A stretch of 42,953 bases of DNA from Actinomycetaceae bacterium (lineage in GTDB: Bacteria; Actinomycetota; Actinomycetes; Actinomycetales; Actinomycetaceae). The stretch covers positions 1-42,953 of the forward strand of contig JAQYTG010000007.1 in NCBI GenBank assembly GCA_028724905.1, read 5' to 3'. The notes under the pieces are model-generated. The model saw nothing but the letters and a program-made list of their open reading frames with translations. It did not search any database and had not been told where the DNA came from. Shown here piece after piece: positions 8,150 to 15,461 of the stretch. How positions within the stretch are numbered: position 1 is the first letter of the stretch; every line of letters begins with the position of its first letter. The position numbers and the translations under genes are program-made.

Positions 8150-8881
8150 TCACTCTTGGATCCCGTGAGCTGCCTCGTGGGCTGCTCCGTGAGCTCCCCA
8201 CGGGTGCCCAACCTCAATTTCGTATGAGGGGCATAGATCCGCTAAGGGGCATTCGAGACACTTGGGGCTGCGTGCCGTGCAGATGGCTCGTCCGTGGTCA
8301 ATAATGCGGTGGCAGGTGGCCGTCCAGATCTCTGGTGGGAGGAGACTGTTCAGCTCCATCTCTGCTTTCACAGGATCGTGTTCGCGGGTCCAAGCCCACC
8401 GCCGCGAAATTCTCCCCACGTGCGTATCCACCGTAATACCAGGGATGTTGAATGCATTGCCGAGTACCACATTCGCAGTTTTCCGCCCCACGCCTTGCAA
8501 AGTGGTGAGTTCGTCAAGCGTGCGTGGCACTTCGCTGTCAAAACGTTCCACCAACCCTTGAGCAAGTAAGTGCAGGGAGCGTGCTTTCGCCCGAAAGAAT
8601 CCCACAGGCCGCAGAATGCGCTCCAGCTCCTCTCGGGGGGCCGCAGCCAAGGCCTCAGGAGTAGGGTAGGCGGCAAAGAGCTCTGGCGTCACCGAATTTA
8701 CTCGCACGTCTGTGGTCTGCGCCGATAAAACGGTAGCGACGAGCAGCTCAAACGGTGAACGAAAATCGAGTGAAGCGCGTGAATTGGGGTAGATCACTGC
8801 GAGCCGATCAGTGATACGCGCCGCCGCTTCTCGGCGTGCTTTCAGCGAACGAGGCCGAGTTGGAAGCCGTTTTTGTGCCAT
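8150..8881 (-). CDS. nth: endonuclease III (DNA glycosylase/AP lyase)
   Basis: This 243-residue base-excision repair enzyme removes oxidised pyrimidines and cleaves the abasic site. The helix-hairpin-helix motif LQGVGRKTANVVLG contains the catalytic Lys134, and VDTHVGR contains the catalytic Asp152. A [4Fe-4S] cluster motif is complete with C201, C208, C211 and C217 (C-x6-C-x2-C-x5-C). A short His/Ala/Gly-rich tail (HGAAHEAAHG) after the cluster is a lineage-specific addition. It lies divergently from crp, the typical actinobacterial arrangement (nth next to glxR/crp). Confidence 0.95.
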   Translation of the reverse strand: MAQKRLPTRPRSLKARREAAARITDRLAVIYPNSRASLDFRSPFELLVATVLSAQTTDVRVNSVTPELFAAYPTPEALAAAPREELERILRPVGFFRAKARSLHLLAQGLVERFDSEVPRTLDELTTLQGVGRKTANVVLGNAFNIPGITVDTHVGRISRRWAWTREHDPVKAEMELNSLLPPEIWTATCHRIIDHGRAICTARSPKCLECPLADLCPSYEIEVGHPWGAHGAAHEAAHGIQE

Positions 8882-8906
8882 GTCGTCGTCTCCTTGCCAC
8901 CTTTAT

Positions 8907-8920
8907 GTGACCCTCTGCAC
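8907..8920. promoter_or_regulatory. possible Crp/GlxR site between nth and crp
   Basis: GTGA-CCCTCT-GCAC matches the Crp/GlxR half-site pattern GTGA-N6-TCAC with one mismatch, in the divergent nth-crp intergenic region where autoregulation would be plausible. It is a single imperfect match and could be chance. Confidence 0.25.
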
Positions 8921-9000
8921 TACTTTTATGCGGCACGCGCACACGAATTTTGCTCAAAATACTCTCCAACCTGCCGTTTACGTGGCAATATGGTGGGTAT

Positions 9001-9028
9001 ATGACCTCGCACACACGTGGAATATAAT
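9001..9028 (+). promoter_or_regulatory. putative crp promoter
   Basis: A perfect -10 hexamer TATAAT lies at 9023-9028. The best -35 candidate is ATGACC at 9001-9006 with a 16-bp spacer. The start codon of crp follows 41 bp downstream of the -10. Confidence 0.55.
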
Positions 9029-9069
9029 CTACATCGAAACTGCTAACGACTGTGAAGAAAGGAATTCAC

Positions 9070-9747
9070 ATGGATTCCACAGTATTGACGAATGTGGCCC
9101 TTTTCAAAGGACTGAGCGACCAGGAGCGTGAAGAGCTCGCCTCCTACATGAGCGAGACGTCGCTCAAACGAGGAGAATCCCTCTTCCAAGAAGGAGATTC
9201 TGGGGATCAGCTGTATCTGGTGGCTGAGGGGAAAGTGAAGCTCTCGCACACCGCCTCGGATGGCCGCGAGAATTTGCTTGCCGTGCTCGGCCCTGGGGAG
9301 ATCATCGGAGAGCTCTCGCTGTTTGATCTGCAGCCGCGTTCCTCTACCGTGACGGCAATCGCACATACCCGTTTGCTGTCGCTCGCTCATGCCGATATGC
9401 GCGCTTTCATCGAGTCTCATCCGGCCTTGGCTATGAATATGCTCAAGGAGCTGGCACTGCGTTTACGCAACACCAACCAGCAGCTAGCTGATCTGGTATT
9501 CTCCGACGTTCCTGGGCGCGTGGCCAAAGCTCTGCTTGATCTGGCCGAACGCTTCGGAGAGCGCACACCTGAAGGCATTTATGTGGCACACGATCTCACC
9601 CAGGAAGAACTTGCCCATCTCGTTGGTGCGTCGCGCGAGACAGTGAATAAGAGCCTGGCCGATTTCACCAGCCGCGGTTGGATTCGCCTCGAAGGCCGCG
9701 CTGTGCTGCTCATTCAGGTGGCTCGCCTCCAACGCCGTGCCCACTGA
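9070..9747 (+). CDS. crp: Crp/Fnr-family transcriptional regulator (GlxR/Crp type)
   Basis: This 225-residue cyclic-nucleotide-responsive regulator probably acts as a global regulator, as GlxR and Rv3676 do. The N-terminal cNMP-binding domain shows the phosphate-binding cassette GEIIGELSLFDLQPRSS, with the equivalents of E. coli CRP E72, R82 and S83 present (about E81, R90, S91). A long dimerisation helix follows. The C-terminal winged helix contains the recognition region LTQEELAHLVGASRETVNK (about residues 177-195). An upstream in-frame GTG (9052) exists, but AAAGGAA at 9058-9064 is correctly spaced for the ATG at 9070, so I chose that start. Cyclic AMP responsiveness is expected from the family and not shown by sequence alone. 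Confidence 0.93.
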   Translation: MDSTVLTNVALFKGLSDQEREELASYMSETSLKRGESLFQEGDSGDQLYLVAEGKVKLSHTASDGRENLLAVLGPGEIIGELSLFDLQPRSSTVTAIAHTRLLSLAHADMRAFIESHPALAMNMLKELALRLRNTNQQLADLVFSDVPGRVAKALLDLAERFGERTPEGIYVAHDLTQEELAHLVGASRETVNKSLADFTSRGWIRLEGRAVLLIQVARLQRRAH

Positions 9748-10037
9748 TAGCGCCAAGATAAGTGGGCACGCCAAGCGCTTGCGCTACGTCTGAGAGTAGC
9801 TGCTACGTCTGAGAGTAGCGTGGGCGCTTTCCAGCGTCTCGTCTCCTATTAGCTTCCCATCCGCCGTCTAGTTGCGGCGTCCATCCCCTGTGTGGCTCGC
9901 CACCTCGCAGGCTCGTTTCTAGTGTTCTAGTTCTGCGTCTGTGGTGACGTCACGGCGTGACGACAACGCACAACGTGATGCCAGCGGTCGCTGCTGATGT
10001 CAATGGCCGCTGCCCGTTTGTGGCTCTCTGTGGCTCG
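9748..10037. repeat. intergenic region with 19-bp tandem repeat and palindromes
   Basis: No gene is supported. The 18-mer GCTACGTCTGAGAGTAGC occurs twice in tandem at 9783-9800 and 9802-9819 (19-bp period); each copy has 5-bp complementary ends (GCTAC/GTAGC), so it can form small hairpins and may act as the crp terminator region. At 9944-9962 two palindromes overlap: GTGACGTCAC (9944-9953) and the 6-bp stem CGTCAC-GGC-GTGACG (9948-9962). The latter could end the minus-strand DUF4177-like transcript or bind a regulator. Confidence 0.55.
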
Positions 10038-10193
10038 TCACTCTTTTGGTCGTTTCAGATACGCTACCAGGCTCTCCGAATTTGGGCCTGCCACAACTTG
10101 CACCAGTTCCCACCCGTCTTCTCCCCACATATCGAGGATTTGCTTCGTGTTATGTGCCAACAGTGGCACAGTGGCGTATTCCCATTTACCCAT
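10038..10193 (-). CDS. small DUF4177-like conserved actinobacterial protein
   Basis: This short gene encodes 51 residues, MGKWEYATVP through YLKRPKE. The pattern WEYATVPLL, ILDMWGEDGWELV and VAYLKRP matches, from memory, the small conserved protein encoded between crp and whiB4 in actinobacteria (Rv3678A; DUF4177-type). The start is the ATG at 10193 with GGGA about 9 nt upstream, and the stop is TGA at 10038-10040. Its position between crp and whiB agrees with the conserved order, although the RidA, metallo-beta-lactamase and ArsA-type genes found between crp and whiB4 in mycobacteria are absent. Function is unknown. Confidence 0.85.
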   Translation of the reverse strand: MGKWEYATVPLLAHNTKQILDMWGEDGWELVQVVAGPNSESLVAYLKRPKE

Positions 10194-10502
10194 AAGACGA
10201 TCCCACTTTCTTATTCACGCGCTAGTTGCGCATTATTCATATACCATTGCATACGTTGTATACCGTTATATATCGTCACGTTTGCCTGCCCACAGGGCTA
10301 GTCCAACCTCTCGCAGCACTGCACTGAGCTAAACCCATTTACGTTGAGCTAAACTCATTGATATCGAGCTAAACCCATTTAGATCTGGCGTTTAGGCTCC
10401 TGATTCAGGAATTGGTTAGACTTCTCACTTTAGGAATTCAAGGTGGGAATCCAGGACGGAGTTCGTTCCTATCAGTTCCTCATCGGCTCTCATCAGCTCC
10501 TA
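10194..10502. repeat. intergenic region with three 20-bp tandem repeats
   Basis: Three contiguous 20-bp units start with GAGCTAAACYCATT at 10326-10345, 10346-10365 and 10366-10385. At 10467-10510 a shorter TCCTATCAG/CTCATCAG element recurs at roughly 10-bp intervals just past the whiB stop. No gene is supported on either strand. Confidence 0.7.
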
Positions 10503-10829
10503 TCAGCGCCCCGAAATCCGCGGCACTTTACCCGCTCGCAGTTCCACGGCGAGCGGCTCTTCCGAAGTCGTCAGCCGGCGCAACCAATCATGTTCACTCG
10601 GGTATCGGCGCATCAGGGCACGTCGCTCGCGCTCCGTTAGTCCACCCCATACTCCAAACATCGTGGCTGAGTTGAGCGCATCTGCTAAGCATTCGAGCCG
10701 AACCGCGCATGAAAGGCACACTTGCCGCGCCTGCCGCTGAGCGGAACCACGCACAAAAAGTGAATCAGGATCCGCCCCAGCACACGCTGCCTGCGCTGCC
10801 CACGTTTGATCTTCATATACTAAGGTCAT
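10503..10829 (-). CDS. whiB: WhiB-family Fe-S regulator (WhiB4-like by context)
   Basis: This 108-residue actinobacterial Fe-S transcription factor carries the four cluster ligands C16, C38, C41 and C47 (C-x21-C-x2-C-x5-C), followed by the Wbl turn FGVWGGLTERERR and a basic C-terminus. A GTG at 10835 is open, but AAGGGG sits at the right distance only for the ATG at 10829, so I use that start. It lies divergently from the PBP gene, as whiB4 does from ponA2 in M. tuberculosis, so WhiB4-type redox sensing is likely but inferred from context. Confidence 0.92.
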   Translation of the reverse strand: MTLVYEDQTWAAQAACAGADPDSLFVRGSAQRQARQVCLSCAVRLECLADALNSATMFGVWGGLTERERRALMRRYPSEHDWLRRLTTSEEPLAVELRAGKVPRISGR

Positions 10830-10896
10830 GCTCACGCCCCTTCTTTAGCTTCTTCGCTTTCTCTTGCAGGCTGCCGTCTCACTAGCAGCACACTTC

Positions 10897-10910
10897 GTGA
10901 CGTCAGTCAC
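10897..10910. promoter_or_regulatory. candidate Crp/GlxR operator between whiB and PBP gene
   Basis: GTGA-CGTCAG-TCAC is an exact GTGA-N6-TCAC match with perfect half-sites, 68 bp upstream of the whiB start and about 180 bp upstream of the PBP gene. Crp/GlxR-type sites have the consensus TGTGA-N6-TCACA; the outermost bases here are C and T. A Crp family regulator is encoded 1.2 kb away. Binding is inferred. Confidence 0.5.
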
Positions 10911-11091
10911 TCCCATAGTACTCACGCTTAGAAAAAAACTCACATCGGGAAATATCGGCATGGGGCAATGTGCTTATTGCGCGGCTACTCGCACACGCAT
11001 AACTAGACGCAGGGGTGTGATTTTGGCCTGAAAAATCAGTGTTTGCTATATCTCTCGCACAGGCTGCTCTAAAGGCAGTATTCTGGCTGGT

Positions 11092-13509
11092 ATGAGAGAA
11101 GCGCCAATCGAACGAAACGTCACCCTCGGGCAACTGCTCGGAGCGTGTATGCTCTTTGTGCTGCTGTGCGCCACCGGTGGGGCACTGCTTGCGGCCACTG
11201 CTATTCCGGTAGCTGCCGCTGCAGGAGCCACGACTAATGCGATGACTGGCCTTTTTGAAGATCTTCCTACCGATATCGACTTTACCCAGCCCTCTCAGCA
11301 GTCCACCCTGCTTTCTGCTGACGGTGCCGTCATCACCCGCTTTTACGCTGAAGATCGCGTAGTGGTAAAGAGCGAGCAGATTTCAAAATTCATTAAAGAT
11401 GCTGTTGTAGCAGTGGAAGATCAGCGTTTCTATCAGCATAATGGCGTGGATGCACAAGGCATCATCGGCGCTATCGTGAACAACATCACCGGCGGAAACC
11501 TCGCTGGCGGCTCCACTATCACTCAGCAGTATGTAAAAAATGCTCTCCTGGAAGAGGGGCGTATCGCTGGCGATCAGGAAAAAATTGATGCTGCCACGGA
11601 AACGACGTTGGCGCGTAAACTCAATGAAGCGCGATACGCTGTTGCGCTCGAAAACAAAGCGACGAAAGATCAAATTCTCACCAGCTACCTCAATATGGCA
11701 CAGTTCGGTCCCTCACAGTGGGGTGTGGAATCTGCTTCTATGTACTTTTTTGGCAAACACGCGAAAGATGTGACCTTGGCTCAAGGTGCAACGCTCGCAG
11801 CACTCACCCAAGCTCCGAACTATTGGAATCCAGAGAAAAATCCGCAGGGAGCGCAAGAGCGGCGAGATATGGTGCTCGCTAAAATGCTCGAACAGGGCAA
11901 GATCAACAAAAAACAGCATGACGAAGCCGTCAAGACCCAGATGAAGGATTTGCTCAAAATCACTCCCAGCAAGAACGGCTGCGCAGCGGCTGGAATTTAC
12001 GCCCACTATTGCGCCACCACCGTGAACGACCTGCTGCAGTCTGATCTGCTCGGAAAGACGTCCACCGAACGAGCCAACCGTCTCTATCGCGGCGGTTTGA
12101 CGATCAAAGGTACCGTCGTCACTAAAGACCAACGTGCTGCTTTTGATGCTCTCACCGAGCGTGTTGCCGTCAATGACGCCTCTGGGGCGCAAGCGGCTCT
12201 AGTGTCAGTAGAACCTGGTACCGGCAAAGTCGTAGCGATGACTCAAAACACCCACTATGGCGAACCAACGGAAAAAGATCCGAGCCGAACCACTATCAAT
12301 CTAAGCGTTGGTCAAGATCAAGGTGGCGGTGTTGGATTCCAGTCCGGTTCAACATTCAAGATGTTTACGCTCGTCACCTGGCTTGCCAAGAATCACAGCT
12401 CGTATGAGCGGGTCAATACCAATCATCGGCTCTTCCCTGCTTCTTCGTGGACGAACTCTTGTTTCCCTAACCAGGTGGCTGATTACGCCCCCTACAATGC
12501 TGAGGGTGGCGGCCGAGGGTACACCAGTGTGCGCGTCGCTACCGCCGAATCAATCAACGTGGGGTATGCCGAAATGGCCAACCAGCTTGATCTGTGCGAT
12601 ATCTGGAAAACTGCCAATGCTATGGGCGTGCGGCGCGGTGGTCTCACCACTGAGAAAGATTTGAAAGATCCCGTCGTGTCTGCAGCTAAGACGCAAGTGG
12701 GGCAGCCACTCCCACTTATCCCAACTCCGGCAATGGTGCTCGGCACTAATTCCGTCACCCCACTTTCAACGGCTCAGGCCTATGCCGTGTTGGCCGCTGA
12801 GGGCAAGCGCTGCGAGCCGATCACGTTCACAGATATTAAAGATGCTGACGGCAAACTGCTTGGTACGAACAAAAGCACCTGCGCTCAAGTCATCGACAGC
12901 GATCTTGCGCGGCAAACCACAAACATACTGCAGGGAGTTTCCGCAGCGGGGCTGTCAGATCGTCCCTCCGCTGGCAAGACGGGCACCACCGACGAATCCA
13001 AGAACGTGTGGTTTGCCGGATACACCCCCCAGCGTGCCACCGCTGTATGGGTAGGGCACAAAGATGGCGAACGCACCTTGAACTACACAGAGTTCAACGG
13101 CGTTTACTACGGGGAAGTGTATGGCTCTTCCATTCCTGCCCCCATTTACCGCTCATACATGACGAACGCATTGAGCGATGAGCCGGCATTGCCGTTCAAG
13201 CAGCCCACCAAGATCGACACCCCGCCGCCGCCACCGAAAGTTGACGTACCCGACGTGATTGGCGAGCCTTACGAAGCGGCAGTGCAACAATTGTATGCGG
13301 CTGGGTTCAAGGTGACGCTAACGGGCACGTTGGAGGGGAGCCAAGATCGCAAGGTACTGCGTCAGTCTGTCAGCGGTAAAGCCGAAGAGGGCACCACCAT
13401 AGAGTTGGTCGTCTCAATGCCACCTGAGAAGAAATCTGACACGGCTCCTGAGAAAAAACCGAATACTTCAGGAGGGAAGTCTCAGAAGCAGAAGACTAGG
13501 AATAACTAG
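11092..13509 (+). CDS. class A penicillin-binding protein with PASTA domain (PonA2-like)
   Basis: This 805-residue bifunctional peptidoglycan synthase combines transglycosylase and transpeptidase activities. An N-terminal membrane anchor (about residues 12-44) leads to a GT51 domain with AVEDQRFYQHNG (catalytic Glu109) and GGSTITQQ (139-146). The transpeptidase domain has the active-site S420-x-x-K423 in SGSTFK, S487-I-N489 and K629-T-G. One PASTA domain begins near residue 717 (DVPDVIGEPYEAAVQQL), followed by a Lys-rich tail. This is the PonA2 architecture. The start ATG at 11092 has only a weak ribosome binding site. The stop overlaps the metallophosphoesterase start (TAGTG), so the two are probably co-translated. 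Confidence 0.95.
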   Translation: MREAPIERNVTLGQLLGACMLFVLLCATGGALLAATAIPVAAAAGATTNAMTGLFEDLPTDIDFTQPSQQSTLLSADGAVITRFYAEDRVVVKSEQISKFIKDAVVAVEDQRFYQHNGVDAQGIIGAIVNNITGGNLAGGSTITQQYVKNALLEEGRIAGDQEKIDAATETTLARKLNEARYAVALENKATKDQILTSYLNMAQFGPSQWGVESASMYFFGKHAKDVTLAQGATLAALTQAPNYWNPEKNPQGAQERRDMVLAKMLEQGKINKKQHDEAVKTQMKDLLKITPSKNGCAAAGIYAHYCATTVNDLLQSDLLGKTSTERANRLYRGGLTIKGTVVTKDQRAAFDALTERVAVNDASGAQAALVSVEPGTGKVVAMTQNTHYGEPTEKDPSRTTINLSVGQDQGGGVGFQSGSTFKMFTLVTWLAKNHSSYERVNTNHRLFPASSWTNSCFPNQVADYAPYNAEGGGRGYTSVRVATAESINVGYAEMANQLDLCDIWKTANAMGVRRGGLTTEKDLKDPVVSAAKTQVGQPLPLIPTPAMVLGTNSVTPLSTAQAYAVLAAEGKRCEPITFTDIKDADGKLLGTNKSTCAQVIDSDLARQTTNILQGVSAAGLSDRPSAGKTGTTDESKNVWFAGYTPQRATAVWVGHKDGERTLNYTEFNGVYYGEVYGSSIPAPIYRSYMTNALSDEPALPFKQPTKIDTPPPPPKVDVPDVIGEPYEAAVQQLYAAGFKVTLTGTLEGSQDRKVLRQSVSGKAEEGTTIELVVSMPPEKKSDTAPEKKPNTSGGKSQKQKTRNN

Positions 13510-14876
13510 TGAAAGGCATAGTTTGGGCTGGCGTGACGGCGGGCGCCAGCGCTCTTGCGACGGGCGCTGTGGTGGGAGCAGCGTATGCACACGCACGGCA
13601 CTATGTGCTTCACCGACGCAGTGTGCTCATTCCGCGTTCTTCACAGATGAGTGGCGCTCCTGGCCTGCGGATTTTACATCTTTCAGATCTACACGCCCTG
13701 GCGCGTCACAAAAAACTGCTAGATTTCACGAGCCACCTGGCGATGATCGACCCTGATGTCATCGTGCTGACTGGAGATTTGATTGCTCACGATGCAGCTA
13801 TTGATCCGCTGGCAGAGGCACTCGACGTTTTCCGAGGTATTCCAGGAGTGTTCGTCTTTGGCTCGAACGATTATTATGCGCCGCGCCCCAGGAATCCGCT
13901 GCGTTACCTAGTGCACAACTCTCATGGCACGGGCACAGGTAGCCGCCAAGCTAGAAAACGCCAAACACTGGCTACGGCATCACTCGCAGCGATGCTCACT
14001 GACCTTGGATTCATTGACTTGAATAACACTCGTGCCACTTTGCAAGCTGGGCAGTTCTCCATTAACGCTGTTGGCGTGGGCGATGCTCATATAGGTTTAG
14101 ACGAATACCCTGAGATGGTGCTCTGGGCACAGGATGATCGACGTGGGACTGGACGTCGTGCAGCGAATGAGGAACTGCAAGGAGATAGCGGCGCAGATGG
14201 ATATGTAGCAGGTAGATATGGCTCAGGAGGTGGTAGCTTCCACGCCGGAGAGGCCAACGCTAGAAATGCGGACATTGAAAATGCCGACGTTGAAAATGCT
14301 GTGGTTGGAAATGCCGCACTGCAGTTGAAAATCGGCGTTGCTCATGCCCCATATTCGCGGGTGCTTGATCGCATGGCCGCCGAGGGGTGCGAACTGATTT
14401 TCGCTGGCCATACTCACGGAGGGCAGGTGTGCCTGCCAGGGCATCGGGCGCTTGTGACAAATTGTGATCTGCCGCCACGACTTGCTTCGGGAATGTTCGC
14501 ATGGCCTCCAAATGGAGCCAGCCCGATCAAAAAGAATGGCGCTGTGCTAGTGGCGGATGTCCCTACCGCCCTCTCTACTGGCGTCACCGCTGGCACCGCT
14601 AACATCACTGCCGGCTCCGCTAATATCGTCTCTGGCACGGCAGCTACCCCTGCGTCTGCTCCCGCCGAGTTTGATGCCGCCTCGTCTACTTCAAGTGCTC
14701 TCGCCCCCGCACTAACCGTTGAGAACGACGCATTGCCCGTTGAGGATGTAACTCGCGCCCAGACGATCGCACGAACGTGGGTGAACGTGTCTGCTGGCCT
14801 TGGCACGACTCCTTTTGTGCCGCTGCGTACCTGGTGTCCGCCTGAGGCCATTCAAGTAGACGTTATCAATATGTAG
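13509..14876 (+). CDS. metallophosphoesterase with low-complexity insertions
   Basis: This 455-residue calcineurin-like phosphoesterase has an N-terminal hydrophobic segment. Metal-ligand motifs are complete: SDLH (D60, H62), GD (D90), SND (N120) and GHTHGG (H301, H303). The C-terminal block WVNVSAGLGTTPFVPLR is typical of the family encoded downstream of ponA2 (Rv3683-like). It is about 150 residues longer than its relatives because of two low-complexity insertions. One, around 210-275, contains a 15-bp tandem repeat; the other, around 355-420, a 21-bp repeat. Both lie between conserved blocks, probably in surface loops. The GTG start overlaps the PBP stop. The substrate is unknown. Confidence 0.88.
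   Translation: MKGIVWAGVTAGASALATGAVVGAAYAHARHYVLHRRSVLIPRSSQMSGAPGLRILHLSDLHALARHKKLLDFTSHLAMIDPDVIVLTGDLIAHDAAIDPLAEALDVFRGIPGVFVFGSNDYYAPRPRNPLRYLVHNSHGTGTGSRQARKRQTLATASLAAMLTDLGFIDLNNTRATLQAGQFSINAVGVGDAHIGLDEYPEMVLWAQDDRRGTGRRAANEELQGDSGADGYVAGRYGSGGGSFHAGEANARNADIENADVENAVVGNAALQLKIGVAHAPYSRVLDRMAAEGCELIFAGHTHGGQVCLPGHRALVTNCDLPPRLASGMFAWPPNGASPIKKNGAVLVADVPTALSTGVTAGTANITAGSANIVSGTAATPASAPAEFDAASSTSSALAPALTVENDALPVEDVTRAQTIARTWVNVSAGLGTTPFVPLRTWCPPEAIQVDVINM
14265..14309. repeat. three 15-bp tandem repeats inside metallophosphoesterase gene
   Basis: Units at 14265-14279, 14280-14294 and 14295-14309 start AATGC and encode the pentads NADIE, NADVE and NAVVG. The period is a multiple of three. 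Confidence 0.75.
14586..14648. repeat. 21-bp degenerate tandem repeat inside metallophosphoesterase gene
   Basis: Units at 14586-14606, 14607-14627 and 14628-14648 encode TAGTANI, TAGSANI and VSGTAAT. Together with the 15-bp repeat this accounts for part of the extra length of the protein. Confidence 0.65.
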
Positions 14877-14965
14877 ACTCCGCGATTTTCTTTAGAGCCG
14901 CTGCTCCGCTATGATGATTCGGCGAGGCTACTATCCGCTACTAGCTGATGCGGATGTTGTCTTTT

Positions 14966-15039
<74 letters not shown>

Positions 15040-15055
15040 CCGGAGAAAGTAGCTA

Positions 15056-15071
15056 AATATCAACGAAAAGT
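15056..15071. repeat. 16-bp element shared with the GH20 upstream region
   Basis: AATATCAACGAAAAGT occurs here, 17 bp after the tRNA, and identically at 21366-21381, just upstream of the first GH20 gene. It could be a regulator site or a remnant of duplicated intergenic DNA. Confidence 0.5.
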
Positions 15072-15178
15072 CGGTATTACTACTTCCTTTTCTAGCGTTT
15101 TGGGAATCATATGGGAATCTCGGCGCCAAGATTTTCAGGATAAGTAGCAAAAAGCGTGCCTTTATTCTACGTGTCGTG

Positions 15179-15274
15179 TTGGTTTTGGGTAAGTGACAGA
15201 GGTAAGTGGCAGTGGCGCTGCCGTTCACCCGCTCCGAACTCCTTGGTTTTGGGTAAGTAACAGAGATAAGTATC
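15179..15274. repeat. pair of 32-bp direct repeats upstream of GH2
   Basis: Copies at 15179-15210 and 15243-15274 match at 28 of 32 positions and are separated by 32 bp. Each contains two TAAGT elements 13 bp apart; a further GGATAAGTAGC lies at 15139. No gene is supported between the tRNA and the GH2 start. The iteron-like arrangement suggests a protein-binding array, but this is not shown. Confidence 0.65.
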
Positions 15275-15392
15275 AATAGAGGCCAATATCCAAATAGGAC
15301 TATCGGAGTCTGCGTCTGGCGTCACACCAAGGTGCTCTCCAGCGTCATAAGCTACTGATCAGGGCTGAACCCAGATCTGATGAACACGTTTC

Positions 15393-15423
15393 TTGCCACG
15401 TGCCCCATGTGTCACGTTATAAT
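15393..15423 (+). promoter_or_regulatory. putative GH2 promoter
   Basis: A perfect -10 TATAAT is at 15418-15423 and a TTGCCA -35 candidate at 15393-15398, with a longish 19-bp spacer. The GH2 start codon is 38 bp downstream of the -10, with GGGG at 15451-15454 as the ribosome binding site. Confidence 0.5.
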
Positions 15424-15461
15424 CACAGTGCCTAACAATGAGGTTACGTAGGGGAAAATAA

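Noticed and set aside
9957..10332. Two overlapping plus-strand frames of 111-114 residues
   Set aside because: They lie antisense to the DUF4177-like gene and have no good ribosome binding site or recognisable domain.
15179..15274. Two 32-bp repeats separated by 32 bp, CRISPR-like in spacing
   Set aside because: There are only two copies, they differ at four positions, each is internally repetitive and there is no cas gene, so a CRISPR array is not supported.
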